A stretch of 64,000 bases of DNA from Micromonospora pallida (GCF_900090325.1 NZ_FMHW01000002.1:3721001-3785000); one strand, 5' to 3'. Shown: positions 7,010 through 16,674, counted from the first letter of the stretch. The notes: generated from the sequence alone by a model not told the origin. Numbers and translations are program-made.

Positions 7010-9166
7010 ATGCCAGGCACGGTCGGGCACGTCCCCGCTTCACCCGCCCCGATCCCGCGGGCCGCCAGCGTCGGTACGGCCGCGCTCGTCCTCGGCCATC
7101 GGTGGTCCGGCACGCCGCTCGGGCCGATCGAGCGGTGGGACCCGGCGGTCCGCGCCGTGGTCGACCTGGTCCTCGCCTCGCCGGTGCCGATGGCACTGGC
7201 CCTCGGCGCGGAGTTCCGCCTCCTCTACAACGACGGGTACGCCGAACTGGTCGGCACGGCCCACCCGGCGGTCGGCCGGCCGGCGGCCGAGGTCTTCGCC
7301 GGCCTCTGGTCCCTGCCCGGCATCGGTGACCTGGTCGAGCGGGCCTTCCACGAGGGCACCTCCATCCTGGAGAAGGAGTCGATCCTGCCCATCGTGCGGC
7401 ACGGCACCGGCCGGGTGGAGCAGGCCGTCTTCACCCGAGGCTGCTCCCCGGTACGCGACAGCGGTGGACAGGTCGTCGGCGTACTGACCGTGGCGGCCGA
7501 GACCACCCAGGTGACCGAGCAGTTGCAGAGCCTGAGCGAGCTGGCCGCCGCCCTCTCCGGCACCCTCACCCTGGACGACGTCGCCCGGGTCGCGCTGCGG
7601 TACGCCCTCGACTCGTTCGACGCCGACCTGGTGGCCTTCGGGGTGGACGACGGCGGTGGCTGGCGCGTCGTCCGGCGGGTCCGGGGCGAACTGCTCGACG
7701 AGGCCGACGAGCGGCTGCCCCCGCTCTGGCGCCGAGCGCCCGACGACTCGCCGCTGCCGCTGGTGATGACCGCCCGCAGCGGAGTGCCGCTGTTCACCAC
7801 GGACGGCCAACCGCTCGCGGGGGCGGCGGTGGACCGACACGACCAGAAGATCCGGGCCCTGGCCGCGCTGCCGCTGCGTACGCCGGTGCTGCGCGGTGGG
7901 CTCAGCGTCGGCTACCAGCGTGTGCACTCCTGGTCGGCCGCCGAGCGGGCGCTGCTGGCCGCCTCGGCCGAACTGGTCGCCCAGGCGGCCGAGCGGGCCC
8001 GCCGGTTCGAGACCCAGCACGGCACCGCCCAGTTGCTGCAACGCAGCATGCTCCCGGAGCACCTGCCGGACCTGCCCCGGTTACGCATCGCGGCCCGCTA
8101 CGACCCGGGGGTGGACGGCAACGCGGCCGGGGGCGACTTCTACGACGCCTTCCTCCTGCCCGACGGCGGGCTGGGGGTGGTGCTTGGGGACGTCGCCGGC
8201 CACGACGTGCAGGCGGCGGCCCGGATGGGCCAGGTGCGCGCCGCCCTGCGGGCCCTGGCGCTGACCGACCCTCGTCCGCACGCCGTCCTGGCCGGCCTGG
8301 ACCGGCTGGTCGCCAGCCTGGGCGCCGAGGCCGGCACGCACGAACTCTTCGTGACCGTGGTCTTCGGGGTGATCGACGCCGGACGGGAACAGCTCACCCT
8401 GGCCAGCGCCGGGCACCCCGCCCCGCTGCTGCGCCGCTGCTCCTCCCCCGACGACGAGCCCACCGCCGAGTACCTGGACGTGCCGGCCGGCGCGCCGCTG
8501 GGCCTGGGCTGCCGGCCCAGCACCACCACCGTACGGTTCGCCCCCGGTGACACCCTGCTGCTGTTCAGCGACGGTGTGGTCGAACGGCGGCGGCAGAGCC
8601 TCTCGGTGGGGCTGACCGGGCTGGCAGAGGCGGTTGCCGGCGCGGCCAGCGGCGACCCCCGGGCGCTCTGCGCGGTCGCGACCGCCGCGGTGCCCGACGC
8701 GACCGAGGACGACGTGGCGGTCCTCGCGGTGGAGCACGCGCTGATGCCCAGCCAGTCGGCCAGCATGGAGGTGCCCGCCGAACCGACCGCGCCGAGCCGG
8801 GTACGGCACTGGATGACCGCGCAGTTGTCCGACTGGCGAGTGCCCGAGTCGATCATCGGGTCCGCCGTCCTGTGCACCAGCGAGCTGACCACCAACGCCC
8901 TGCTGCACGCCGGCACCGCCGCCCGGGTCGAGATCGACCTCAGCTCCGAGCGGCTGCTGGTGTCGGTCGCCGACTCCGGCACCCGGGGCACCGTGACAAA
9001 GGCCCAGACCGACACGCTGAGCAGCCGGGGCCGCGGGCTGGGGCTGATCGAGCAGCTCAGCGACGCGTGGGGGACGGATCCGACGGTACGCGGCTCCACC
9101 GTCTGGTTCGAGATCCTGATCCCGCCCGGTGGAGATCACCGTCCCCCGACCGCACCGCGAACGTGA
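7010..9166 (+). CDS. PAS-GAF-SpoIIE phosphatase-HATPase multidomain regulator
   Basis: 718 residues. In order: a PAS-like sensor (about 30-155, with LLYNDGYAELVG), a GAF domain (about 175-340), a PP2C/SpoIIE serine phosphatase (about 350-570, with AGGDFYDAFLLPDGGLGVVLGDVAGHD and LLLFSDGVVERR), and a C-terminal HATPase_c anti-sigma-type domain (about 590-710, with SELTTNALLHAG and RGRGLGLIEQLSDAWG). In the family, the phosphatase acts on anti-anti-sigma factors and the ATPase acts as a kinase or anti-sigma switch. Start chosen at the ATG at 7010 because the PAS domain begins soon after; the frame is open much further upstream without coding sense. Confidence 0.88.
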   Translation: MPGTVGHVPASPAPIPRAASVGTAALVLGHRWSGTPLGPIERWDPAVRAVVDLVLASPVPMALALGAEFRLLYNDGYAELVGTAHPAVGRPAAEVFAGLWSLPGIGDLVERAFHEGTSILEKESILPIVRHGTGRVEQAVFTRGCSPVRDSGGQVVGVLTVAAETTQVTEQLQSLSELAAALSGTLTLDDVARVALRYALDSFDADLVAFGVDDGGGWRVVRRVRGELLDEADERLPPLWRRAPDDSPLPLVMTARSGVPLFTTDGQPLAGAAVDRHDQKIRALAALPLRTPVLRGGLSVGYQRVHSWSAAERALLAASAELVAQAAERARRFETQHGTAQLLQRSMLPEHLPDLPRLRIAARYDPGVDGNAAGGDFYDAFLLPDGGLGVVLGDVAGHDVQAAARMGQVRAALRALALTDPRPHAVLAGLDRLVASLGAEAGTHELFVTVVFGVIDAGREQLTLASAGHPAPLLRRCSSPDDEPTAEYLDVPAGAPLGLGCRPSTTTVRFAPGDTLLLFSDGVVERRRQSLSVGLTGLAEAVAGAASGDPRALCAVATAAVPDATEDDVAVLAVEHALMPSQSASMEVPAEPTAPSRVRHWMTAQLSDWRVPESIIGSAVLCTSELTTNALLHAGTAARVEIDLSSERLLVSVADSGTRGTVTKAQTDTLSSRGRGLGLIEQLSDAWGTDPTVRGSTVWFEILIPPGGDHRPPTAPRT

Positions 9167-9249
9167 ACGCGAAGGCATAGCCACCCCCTCCTCGGGGCAC
9201 AGTTGGTTTCCACCTGCCCGGGAACACGGGCCAGGCGAGGGGTGGGGTC

Positions 9250-10521
9250 TTGGAGCCGGTGGACGTCGTATTCGCGGTACTCGGGGTCGGCGCGTTGCTG
9301 GCCGGAATCCTGCCTCGAATGCTGGAACGGCGTCCCCTCTCCATGCCGATCGCCTTCCTCGGCCTCGGCATGGTGGTCTTCCTGCTCCCCACCGGGCTGC
9401 CGGTGCCGGATCCGCTGGCCCACCCGACCCTCGCCACCCACCTGACCGAGGTCGGGGTGATCGTCGCCCTGATGGGCGCCGGTCTCAAGATCGACCGCCC
9501 GTTGAGCTGGCGACGCTGGTCGTCCACCTGGCGGCTGCTCGCCATCGCGATGCCGCTGTGCATCGCCGCGGTGGCGCTGCTCGGCTGGTGGTGGGCCGGG
9601 CTCGTGCCGGCCAGCGCGCTGCTACTCGGGGCGGCCCTCGCGCCCACCGACCCGGTGCTCGCCGCCGACGTGCAGGTGGGCGAGCCGACCGACGTGGAGG
9701 ACTCCGAGGACGAGGTCCGCTTCGCCCTCACCTCCGAGGCCGGCCTGAACGACGGGCTGGCCTTCCCCTTCGTCTACGCGGCCGTCGCCATCGCCTCCAC
9801 CAGCCTCGCCCCGGCGGACTGGCTGGCCGAGTGGGTCACCGTCGACCTGCTCTGGAAGGGCGGCGCCGGGGTCGCCGGAGGACTTCTGATCGGCTGGCTG
9901 CTCGGCAAGCTGTTCTTCCACGCGCCGAGCCAGCTCCGCCTGGCCCGGCACGCCGAGGGCTTCCTCGCCCTGGCCGCGGCCTTCCTGGCGTACGGGCTGG
10001 TCGAGCTGGTCGGCGGGTACGGGTTCCTCGCCGTCTTCGTGGCCGCCCGCGCCATCCGGGCGGCGGAACGGACCCACGAGTTCCACTCGGTCCTGCACGG
10101 CTTCGCCGAGCAGGTCGAACGGCTGCTCACCGTCCTGCTGCTCCTGCTCTTCGGCGGGGCGGTGGTGGGCGGCCTGCTGGCCCCACTGACCTGGCCGGCT
10201 GCCCTGGTCGGGCTGGCACTGGTCTTCGTGGTCCGGCCGCTCACCGGCTGGCTGTCGCTCCGCGGCGCTCCGGGACGCCCGGCCGAGCACTGGGTGATCG
10301 CGTCCTTCGGCATCCGGGGCGTCGGCTCGTTCTACTACCTGTCGTACGCCATCACGAAGGCGGACTTCCCGCAGGCGGACCTGGTCTGGGCCACCGCCGG
10401 CCTGGTGGTGATCGTCTCGGTGGTGGCGCACGGGGTGGCGGCCACCCCGGTCATGCAGCTCCTCGACCGGTCCGGTGAGCGCACCACCGATCCCGCCCAA
10501 CCCGAGCCGGCCCTCTCCTGA
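9250..10521 (+). CDS. Cation:proton antiporter (NhaP/CPA1-type)
   Basis: 423 residues from a TTG start at 9250 with a GAGGGGTGGGG upstream. About 12 membrane spans. The CPA1 signature APTDPVLAADVQVG carries the paired Thr-Asp of the ion site, and SEAGLNDGLAFPFVY and a FGIRGVGSFYYLSYA helix follow. It probably exchanges Na+ or K+ for H+. The TGA stop at 10519-10521 is the first three bases of the palindromic repeat that follows. Confidence 0.88.
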   Translation: MEPVDVVFAVLGVGALLAGILPRMLERRPLSMPIAFLGLGMVVFLLPTGLPVPDPLAHPTLATHLTEVGVIVALMGAGLKIDRPLSWRRWSSTWRLLAIAMPLCIAAVALLGWWWAGLVPASALLLGAALAPTDPVLAADVQVGEPTDVEDSEDEVRFALTSEAGLNDGLAFPFVYAAVAIASTSLAPADWLAEWVTVDLLWKGGAGVAGGLLIGWLLGKLFFHAPSQLRLARHAEGFLALAAAFLAYGLVELVGGYGFLAVFVAARAIRAAERTHEFHSVLHGFAEQVERLLTVLLLLLFGGAVVGGLLAPLTWPAALVGLALVFVVRPLTGWLSLRGAPGRPAEHWVIASFGIRGVGSFYYLSYAITKADFPQADLVWATAGLVVIVSVVAHGVAATPVMQLLDRSGERTTDPAQPEPALS

Positions 10522-10584
10522 GGTGGTAGCAGGGGTCCCCTGTTACCGCTTTTCGATGAGGAAGGGTCCCCTGCAACCACCCCA
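10519..10584. repeat. Palindromic intergenic repeat, copy 2 of 4
   Basis: Left arm TGAGGTGGTAGCAGGGG, loop around CTTTTCGATGAG, right arm matching CCCCTGCAACCACCCCA. It begins exactly with the stop codon of the antiporter and lies between two convergent genes. Same structure as copies at 3665, 26481 and 59371. Confidence 0.85.
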
Positions 10585-10595
10585 CACCCCCCACG

Positions 10596-11555
10596 TCAGC
10601 GGGTCAGCTTGCGGGCCAGCTCGCGGCCCAGGTCCCGACCGGAGCGCCAGGCGGTCTGCACCCGGGGCTCACCGAAGGCATCCCCGGCCAGCCCCACGCC
10701 GTCGTCGTCCAGGTGGTACGCCCCGGCGCCCCCGGCCGCCGGCTTGGCGTACGTCCAGCGGTGCACGTGCACGTGGTCGGCTCGTTCGGGCAGGGCGAGC
10801 AGGTCCCGTACGGCCTGTTCCACGGCGGGCGCGGCGGTGGTCGGCTGGAGCAGGTACCGACCGGCGAAGTCGGCGGTGGTGTGGGCGACCAGCACGGGTT
10901 CGCCGTCCCCGCGCCGGTCGCCGTCGTCGCAGACCACGGTCAGCACCGGGTGGTTGTTGACGAACGCCCCGGCGAAGTCGGGCCACCGGCGACGCGGGAA
11001 GCGCAGCACCGCGGCGAGGCTGGAGGTCCACTGCTGGTCCTGTACCGCCCGGGTGGCGTCGGTCAGCGCCGGGTCGAGCAGCAGGGCTGCCTGCGGACCC
11101 GGCATGGCGAGTACCACCGCGTCAGCCGGGGTGCCGTCGACGGTCGGTCCGGGCTCGACGCCCAGCACCAGCCGGTCCACCACCACCGGCAGGCCGGAGG
11201 CCAGCTCGGTCACCAGGGAACGCAGGCCACGTGGGGCCGCCCAGCGCATCGGTCCGGGCACGGTGTGCCGGCCGTCCGGGCCGTACGCGACGAAGGTGTC
11301 GGTCCACTCCCGGGCCAGGCCGGCGGCGCGCCACCCCTCGACCACCCGGGCGAAGTCCGGGTCGCTGACGGTGAAGTACGCGGCGCCGATGTCGGCGGGG
11401 CGACCGTCGAAACGCTTGCTGGCCATCCGGCCGCCGGTGACCCGGGCCCGTTCCCGGATCTCCACCGGCACGCCGGCGGCCACCAGCTCGCGCGCGCACG
11501 CCACTCCAGCGATGCCGGCACCGACCACGATCACCCGCGCCCGTTCCCCAGCCAT
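10596..11555 (-). CDS. FAD-dependent amine oxidase/renalase-like oxidoreductase
   Basis: 319 residues from the ATG at 11555. The N-terminal dinucleotide motif VIVVGAGIAGVACARELVAA is followed by IRERARVTGGRMASKRFDG, the pattern of renalase-like FAD proteins. The C-terminal GVGLAGDAFGEPRVQTAWRS is the second FAD-contact motif. Substrate unknown; relatives oxidise aberrant reduced nicotinamides. The frame is open 43 codons further upstream, but the Rossmann motif so close to the chosen ATG argues for this start. Confidence 0.82.
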   Translation of the reverse strand: MAGERARVIVVGAGIAGVACARELVAAGVPVEIRERARVTGGRMASKRFDGRPADIGAAYFTVSDPDFARVVEGWRAAGLAREWTDTFVAYGPDGRHTVPGPMRWAAPRGLRSLVTELASGLPVVVDRLVLGVEPGPTVDGTPADAVVLAMPGPQAALLLDPALTDATRAVQDQQWTSSLAAVLRFPRRRWPDFAGAFVNNHPVLTVVCDDGDRRGDGEPVLVAHTTADFAGRYLLQPTTAAPAVEQAVRDLLALPERADHVHVHRWTYAKPAAGGAGAYHLDDDGVGLAGDAFGEPRVQTAWRSGRDLGRELARKLTR

Positions 11556-11711
11556 CGCGTGATGGTATGCGGTCCGGACCACTGACCGGCCGGGCGCGCC
11601 GGGGGTGCGGGACACCGACCGCCGGGTACCGACGCACGTACCGGTGACCACGGTCCGCCGGGGCGTGCCGGCGGACCGAACCACCGCCCGCCGCTCGAGG
11701 CGTCGACCCGG

Positions 11712-12491
11712 TCAGGCGCCCTGGCCCTGGTTCTGCATCAGCCCGCCGTCCATCACGTACGTGGACCCGGTCACGTAGTCGGCGTCGTCGCTGGCGAGGA
11801 AGACCGCCAGCCGGCCGATCTCCGCCGGCTGCGCCGCCCGCTTCCACGGGATGCTCTGCACCTGTTCCTCCAGGTACTCCGGGTCGTCGATGGCCCGCTG
11901 GTTGAACGGGGTGAGCACCATGCCCGGCGCGATGTTGTTGACGTTCATCTTCATCGGCGCGACCTCCAGGGCCAGCGACTTGGCGAACTCCAGCATCGCC
12001 CCCTTGCTGGTGTCGTAGTCCGCGCCACCGGCCCGGGCCACCTCCTGGTGGATCGAGGTGATGTTGATGATCCGGCCGCCGCCCCCGGACTCCCGCCGGT
12101 GCCGGACGAACCGGCGCGAGCAGAAGAACGCCCCGTACACGTTGGTGCGGATCGCCCGGTCCCAGGTCGCGGTGTCCAGGTCGGCCACCGGGATGCCGGA
12201 GGCGTCCACCCCGGCGTCGTTCATCAGGACGTCCAGGGTGCCGAACTCGGCCAGCGCCTCGTCGAACATCGCTTCGACCTGGCGCTCGTCGCAGATGTCG
12301 CCCTGTACGACGATCGCCCGCTGTCCGGACGCCTCGATCTCGCGCCGGGTGTGATTCGCCCCGTCGTGGTCGTGCAGGTAGTGCACCGCCACGTCGGCGC
12401 CCTCCCGGCCGAACTCGATCGCCGTCGCCTGCCCGATCCCCGAGTCCGAGCCGGTGATCAGGGCCGTCTTACCCGCCAGTCGTCCGGTCAC
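11712..12491 (-). CDS. SDR family oxidoreductase (glucose/ribitol dehydrogenase type)
   Basis: 259 residues, GTG start at 12491 overlapping the stop of the upstream GH15 gene by GTGA, so translation is probably coupled. It has the nucleotide motif TGSDSGIGQATAIEF, catalytic Ser in INITSIHQ, and the YxxxK pair in DYDTSKGAM. The usual NNAG motif reads NDAG here. The C-terminus ends VTGSTYVMDGGLMQNQGQGA, a pattern of glucose-1-dehydrogenase-like SDRs. The pairing with GH15 suggests sugar or trehalose metabolism. Confidence 0.85.
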   Translation of the reverse strand: MTGRLAGKTALITGSDSGIGQATAIEFGREGADVAVHYLHDHDGANHTRREIEASGQRAIVVQGDICDERQVEAMFDEALAEFGTLDVLMNDAGVDASGIPVADLDTATWDRAIRTNVYGAFFCSRRFVRHRRESGGGGRIINITSIHQEVARAGGADYDTSKGAMLEFAKSLALEVAPMKMNVNNIAPGMVLTPFNQRAIDDPEYLEEQVQSIPWKRAAQPAEIGRLAVFLASDDADYVTGSTYVMDGGLMQNQGQGA

Positions 12492-14326
12492 GATCCTGCT
12501 CCCTCCCTGGTCCCCGTGCCGGCCGGCACGGGCTGGTACGCCCTCTCCCGGGGGCGTTCGGCGGCCTCGGTCAGCAGACCGGCCGCGACGATCAGTCCGA
12601 TGTGGGAGAACGCCTGCGGGAAGTTGCCGAGCTGCTCCCCGGTCACCAGGTCGATCTGCTCGGCGAACAGTCCCAGATCGTTGACCCTTCCGACGAGCTG
12701 CTCGAACAGCCGCTCCGCCCGGTCCACCTCGCCGGCCAGGGCGAGGCAGCCCACCAGCCAGAACGAGCAGATGACGAAGCCGGCCGGGTCGTCGACCCAG
12801 CGGCGCAACAGCCCGTCGTGGGTCAGTCGCCGCTCGACGATGTCCACGGTGGACCGCATCCGGGGGTCGTCGGCCGGCAGGAACCCGACCAGCGGCATGA
12901 TCAGCACGGAGGCGTCCAGCTCGTCCGACTCGAACGCGCCGGTGTACGCGCCGAGCCGTGCGTTCCAGCCCCGGGTGAGCACCGCGCGGCGGACCTCCTC
13001 GCGCGCCGCCGCCCACCGGGCGACGTCCGCCTCGTCGCCCAGCCGGGAGCCGAAGCACACCGCCCGGTCCAACGCGGTCCAGCACTGCACCTTGGACGAG
13101 ACGTAGTGCCGCTCGGCGTCCCGGGCCTCCCACATCCCGGCGTCCGGTCGCCACCAGTCGGCGGCCGCCTGGTCGGCCAGGGCCCGCAGCAGGGTCCGCA
13201 CCTCGGCGGTCATCGGGTCCAGGTAGTACCGCATCAGCCAGGCCGCGTCGAGCACCTCGCCGAGCACGTCGGTCTGCCGCTGCCGCCACGCGTCGTTGCC
13301 GACCAGGACAGGTCGGCTGTCCGCGTAGCCGCGCAGGTGGTCGAGGGCGTGCTCGGTGAGGTCCCGCTCGCCCTCGACGCCGTACATGATCGGCGCGGGC
13401 TGATCGTCGAGGCGTCCCATCGCCCGGGCCACCCAGGCGAACTGGCGCTCCGCCTCGTCCGGGCAGGCCGCCCGCCAGAGCGCCTGGAGGGTCAGGCTGA
13501 AGTCGCGCAGCCAGACGAAGCGGTAGTCGTAGTTGCGGCCACCGCCCGGCTCCTCCGGCAGCGAGGTGGTCGCCGCGGCCACCACCGCCCCGCTGGGCTG
13601 GTAGGTCATCCCCTGCACCACCATCGCGCTGCGCCGCACCTGGGCCCGGTAGCGGCCCTGGTAGTCGTGCAGGCCGGCCCAGGAACGCCAGCCGGCCGTG
13701 GCCTCGGCCACCACCTCGTCGGCCGCCGGCACCGCCGGCCGCGCCCCACCGTAGGGGGACGACCAGGACAGGGTGAACCGGTACGTCTCGCCGGCCCGTA
13801 CCTCGAACCCGGCGGTCGCCTCCCCCGCGCCGAACGCCAGCGGGACGTCGCCGCGCAGCCGCAGGGTCGCCGCGCCCGCGGTCGCCTCGACCAGACCGTC
13901 CCGTTCGGTCAGGTACGCGGCTACCCGGCCGTACTCGAAGCGGGGCCGGTAGTGCATCCGCATCCCCACCGTGCCGGAGAGACCCTGTACGACGCGGGCC
14001 AGCATCCGCGGCGACCGGCAGCCGATCTCGTGCCCGCGCGCGCCGGGTTCCAGTGCGAGGGTGTCGGTGACGGCCACCGCGCCGTGCCGGGTGGTGAAGA
14101 CGGTACGCAGCACCAGGGTGTCGTCCAGGTAGGCGCGCTCGCACTCGTACCGCTCGTCCGGGCGGATCGACCAGTGTCCGGCGTCCTCGTCGAGGATCCG
14201 CCCAAAGACCGAGGGCGCGTCGAAGCGGGCCGGACACCACCAGTCGACGGTGCCGTGCCGGTCCACCAGCGCGGCGGTGCACCCGTCGGCGAGGAACCCG
14301 TGCTCGCTGATCCGTGCGTTCTCCAC
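12488..14326 (-). CDS. Glycoside hydrolase family 15 protein (glucoamylase/trehalase-like)
   Basis: 612 residues. The N-terminal beta domain (ISEHGFLADGCTAALVDRHG, then WWCPARFDAPSVFGRILD) and the (alpha/alpha)6 barrel pattern (YDYRFVWLRDFSLTLQALW, then WKARDAERHYVSSKVQCWTA-like) match actinobacterial GH15 enzymes, some of which are trehalases. There is no signal peptide, so it acts in the cytoplasm. It is first in a two-gene operon with the SDR at 11712. Confidence 0.87.
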   Translation of the reverse strand: MENARISEHGFLADGCTAALVDRHGTVDWWCPARFDAPSVFGRILDEDAGHWSIRPDERYECERAYLDDTLVLRTVFTTRHGAVAVTDTLALEPGARGHEIGCRSPRMLARVVQGLSGTVGMRMHYRPRFEYGRVAAYLTERDGLVEATAGAATLRLRGDVPLAFGAGEATAGFEVRAGETYRFTLSWSSPYGGARPAVPAADEVVAEATAGWRSWAGLHDYQGRYRAQVRRSAMVVQGMTYQPSGAVVAAATTSLPEEPGGGRNYDYRFVWLRDFSLTLQALWRAACPDEAERQFAWVARAMGRLDDQPAPIMYGVEGERDLTEHALDHLRGYADSRPVLVGNDAWRQRQTDVLGEVLDAAWLMRYYLDPMTAEVRTLLRALADQAAADWWRPDAGMWEARDAERHYVSSKVQCWTALDRAVCFGSRLGDEADVARWAAAREEVRRAVLTRGWNARLGAYTGAFESDELDASVLIMPLVGFLPADDPRMRSTVDIVERRLTHDGLLRRWVDDPAGFVICSFWLVGCLALAGEVDRAERLFEQLVGRVNDLGLFAEQIDLVTGEQLGNFPQAFSHIGLIVAAGLLTEAAERPRERAYQPVPAGTGTREGAGS

Positions 14327-14502
14327 CCGGCGGCCTACCCGGCCGGCTCACCGGACACACCTGTCCTGGCGCACCGGCTCCGCCAGGCGGGTCCCGGTGC
14401 CGGTGGGTCGCCGGGCTGGAATAGCGCGATCCCCGGCGCCCCGGTCCGGGTTACCGCCGGTGGCCGACGGGAACCCGGGCGGTTGACCGAAGGAGGCAGC
14501 AC

Positions 14503-15087
14503 ATGACCAGATCCTCGACTCCGACCGCTGCCGGGCAGCCCGGAACGGTAGGCGCTGGCCCGATGCCGTCCGGTCCCGCCGGCCAGCCGACGATCTCCGG
14601 CGACGGCCATGGCCCGCAGGGTGGGCCTCCCACCGTGACCATCGGTTCGTATCCGGACTATCCGTCCGCCCAACGGATGGTCGACCACCTGGCGGACAAC
14701 CGCTTCCCGGTGGAGCACACGGCCATCGTGGGCACCAACCTCACCCTGGTGGAGACCGTGCTCGGTCGGCTGACGACCGGCCGGTCGGCGCTGATCGGCG
14801 CCGCCACGGGCGCCTGGTTCGGGCTCTTCATCGGCCTGTTGTTCGGCATCTTCACCGCCGGCAACTGGGCCGTGGTCATCCTGGTCGGTCTGGTGATCGG
14901 CGCCATCTGGGGGGCCGTCTTCGGGGCGATCGCGCACACCATGACCGGTGGTCGTCGCGACTTCACCTCGGCCAGTTCGCTACGGGCCGGTCAGTACGCG
15001 GTGACCGTTGACGCCCAGTTGGCCGACCGGGCGCAGGAGCTGCTGGCGCGGATGCACCTCACGCCGACCCGGCGCACCGCCGGGTGA
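14503..15087 (+). CDS. General stress protein 17M-like membrane protein
   Basis: 194 residues. A polar Pro/Gly-rich N-terminus (~45) is followed by the GSP17M-like segment VTIGSYPDYPSAQRMVDHLA and EHTAIVGTNLTLVE. A glycine-zipper-like double span comes next (ALIGAATGAWFGLFIGLLFG, then WAVVILVGLVIGAIWGAVFG), and the C-terminus returns to a soluble domain (QYAVTVDAQLADRAQELL). Such proteins are stress-associated with unknown mechanism. GGAGG precedes the ATG. Confidence 0.78.
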   Translation: MTRSSTPTAAGQPGTVGAGPMPSGPAGQPTISGDGHGPQGGPPTVTIGSYPDYPSAQRMVDHLADNRFPVEHTAIVGTNLTLVETVLGRLTTGRSALIGAATGAWFGLFIGLLFGIFTAGNWAVVILVGLVIGAIWGAVFGAIAHTMTGGRRDFTSASSLRAGQYAVTVDAQLADRAQELLARMHLTPTRRTAG

Positions 15088-15126
15088 CCGGGACCGCCGC
15101 CTTCATCGACCGATTCGAGCGGGCGT

Positions 15127-15163
15127 CGGCGGGCCGGTGGGGCGATGTCCCACCGGCCCGCCG
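15127..15163. terminator. 15-bp hairpin between convergent genes
   Basis: Perfect arms 15127-15141 and 15149-15163 (CGGCGGGCCGGTGGG and complement) with a 7-base loop, followed by GCTTTCTC on the plus strand. It lies between convergent genes and can serve both strands. Confidence 0.75.
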
Positions 15164-15169
15164 GCTTTC

Positions 15170-15700
15170 TCAGGCGTCGGTGGCGAGCCGGCCGTGCACG
15201 TGCTCGTCGTGCCGGCGTCCGTCGCCGTACCGGTGGGACTCCCGCAGCGTCCCCTCCCACGGGTAGCCGGCGCGTTCGGCGACTCGGCAGGAGGCGACGT
15301 TCGCCACGGCGTGACAGAGTTCGATCCGATGCAGCCGGAGGGATCCGAACGCCCAGTCGGTGGCCAGCCGGACGGCGGCGGTGGCGACGCCCCGGCCCCG
15401 GGCCGCGGCAACCGTCCAGTACCCGATCGAGGCCTCGTCCCCGTGGATGCGGTGCAGCGAGACCGAGCCGGTCAGCACACCGGTCGCCCGGTCGGTGACG
15501 GCGAACGAGGCGTGGGTGCCGGCCGACCAGTCGGCCCGGGCGAGGGTCCAGGCCCGCGCCTCGGCCAGGTCCAGGCCCGGGGCGGCGGGGTTCCACTGCG
15601 CCGTCTCCGGGTCGCGCAGCGCGGCGAGCACGTCTGCGGCGTCCTCCTCCCGCCAGGGACGTAACAGCAACTCAGGGCTGTTCAGTTCGACATGTTCCAC
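15170..15700 (-). CDS. GNAT family N-acetyltransferase (RimJ/RimL type)
   Basis: 176 residues from a GTG at 15700. It has the RimJ-like order: LLLRPWREEDAADVLAAL at the start, GYWTVAAARGRGVATAAVRL as the acetyl-CoA pyrophosphate loop, and CRVAERAGYPWEGTLRES near the end. It is likely to acetylate a protein N-terminus or a small amine; the substrate is not predictable. A palindrome at 15727-15744 sits just upstream. Confidence 0.83.
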   Translation of the reverse strand: MEHVELNSPELLLRPWREEDAADVLAALRDPETAQWNPAAPGLDLAEARAWTLARADWSAGTHASFAVTDRATGVLTGSVSLHRIHGDEASIGYWTVAAARGRGVATAAVRLATDWAFGSLRLHRIELCHAVANVASCRVAERAGYPWEGTLRESHRYGDGRRHDEHVHGRLATDA

Positions 15701-15726
15701 GTGGCGGGAGTCTGCCACGCCCCGCC

Positions 15727-15744
15727 AATCCCATGAATGGGATT
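15727..15744. promoter_or_regulatory. Perfect inverted repeat AATCCCAT-GA-ATGGGATT
   Basis: Eight-base perfect arms, 27 bases upstream of the GNAT start codon and unusually AT-rich for this window. Position and symmetry fit a repressor operator over the GNAT promoter; the regulator is not known. Confidence 0.45.
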
Positions 15745-15857
15745 TCCCTGTCGTAGCGCCCTGCCGACGTGCCGCGTCGATGGCTCTGAGCGGCGGAAAC
15801 GTGGCACCCGGAAGCAGCGGAGCCGTCCCCGAGGGGGAAGCTCGGGGTGATCTCCGG

Positions 15858-15898
15858 GCGTTCCCTGAGGGAAACGCGAGGTCCAACTTGCCTATACT
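15858..15898 (+). promoter_or_regulatory. Promoter with TATACT -10 box and overlapping palindrome
   Basis: TATACT at 15893-15898, 38 bases before the ATG at 15936, looks like a -10 box. An imperfect palindrome, GCGTTCCCTGAGGGAAACGC, sits at about the -35 position (15858-15877) and could be an operator. No good -35 consensus is seen. Confidence 0.45.
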
Positions 15899-15935
15899 CG
15901 TCCATGCGTTGGTCCCGCCGAGGGAGCTGCTCCGG

Positions 15936-16571
15936 ATGAACATGATCGAGACATACGTCGCTGAGTTGGACAAGACCCTCCGTGGTCCCCGGGCGACCAA
16001 AGCCGATCTCCTCGCCGAGGCGCGGGATGGTCTCCTGGACGCGGCCGAAGCCTACGAAGACGCCGGTCTCGACCGACGGGACGCCGAGCGGCGCGCGGTC
16101 GCCGAGTTCGGGCCGATCCCGGAGATCGCCCCCGACTACCAGACCGAACTGGGGCTGGCCCAGGGGCGCCGGACCGCGCTGCTGATCTTCTTCGTGCTGG
16201 CCGCCCAGCCGGTGCTGTGGCGGTGGACGCGGCACCTGGCCGGCGGGGTGGGCTACGACAGCCCCGGCTACCAGTTGGTCGAGGAGATGGTGAGTTGGAT
16301 GGGGGCGGCGACCGTGTGCGCCGCGATCCTGGTCGTCACCGCCGCCGGGTACGGGGTGCGGTACTTCGGTGCCCGTCGGCGACTCGTCCGCGCCACCGGC
16401 GTCTTCGCCTTCACCGTCTGCGTGGTCTTCTCCGTGCTCGGCGTACTGCTGACCGCGCTCACGCCGAACGCGCTGATGAGCGTCGCCGGCCTGCCGAGCG
16501 CGCTGCTGTTCCTCGGTATCCCGCTCGCCGGCATCGGTGTCTCCGCCCGGAACTGCCTGACCGCCGCCTGA
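15936..16571 (+). CDS. Permease-prefix-domain membrane protein
   Basis: 211 residues. The N-terminal ~65 residues (ETYVAELDKTLRGPRATKAD, then AEAYEDAGLDRRDAERRAVA and EFGPIPEIAPDYQTEL) match the 'permease prefix domain' often paired with PadR regulators. Four hydrophobic spans follow. Here the PadR gene lies just downstream but on the opposite strand. Function unknown; likely membrane-associated and under PadR control. Confidence 0.75.
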   Translation: MNMIETYVAELDKTLRGPRATKADLLAEARDGLLDAAEAYEDAGLDRRDAERRAVAEFGPIPEIAPDYQTELGLAQGRRTALLIFFVLAAQPVLWRWTRHLAGGVGYDSPGYQLVEEMVSWMGAATVCAAILVVTAAGYGVRYFGARRRLVRATGVFAFTVCVVFSVLGVLLTALTPNALMSVAGLPSALLFLGIPLAGIGVSARNCLTAA

Positions 16572-16674
16572 GCGGGCCACCGGTCAGACACCCCGGACCC
16601 GACCGGGGACCACCGCACGACGCTCCCGCGGCACCGGTGTGGTGCCGCCCGTGACCGGACGGCACCGAATCCAC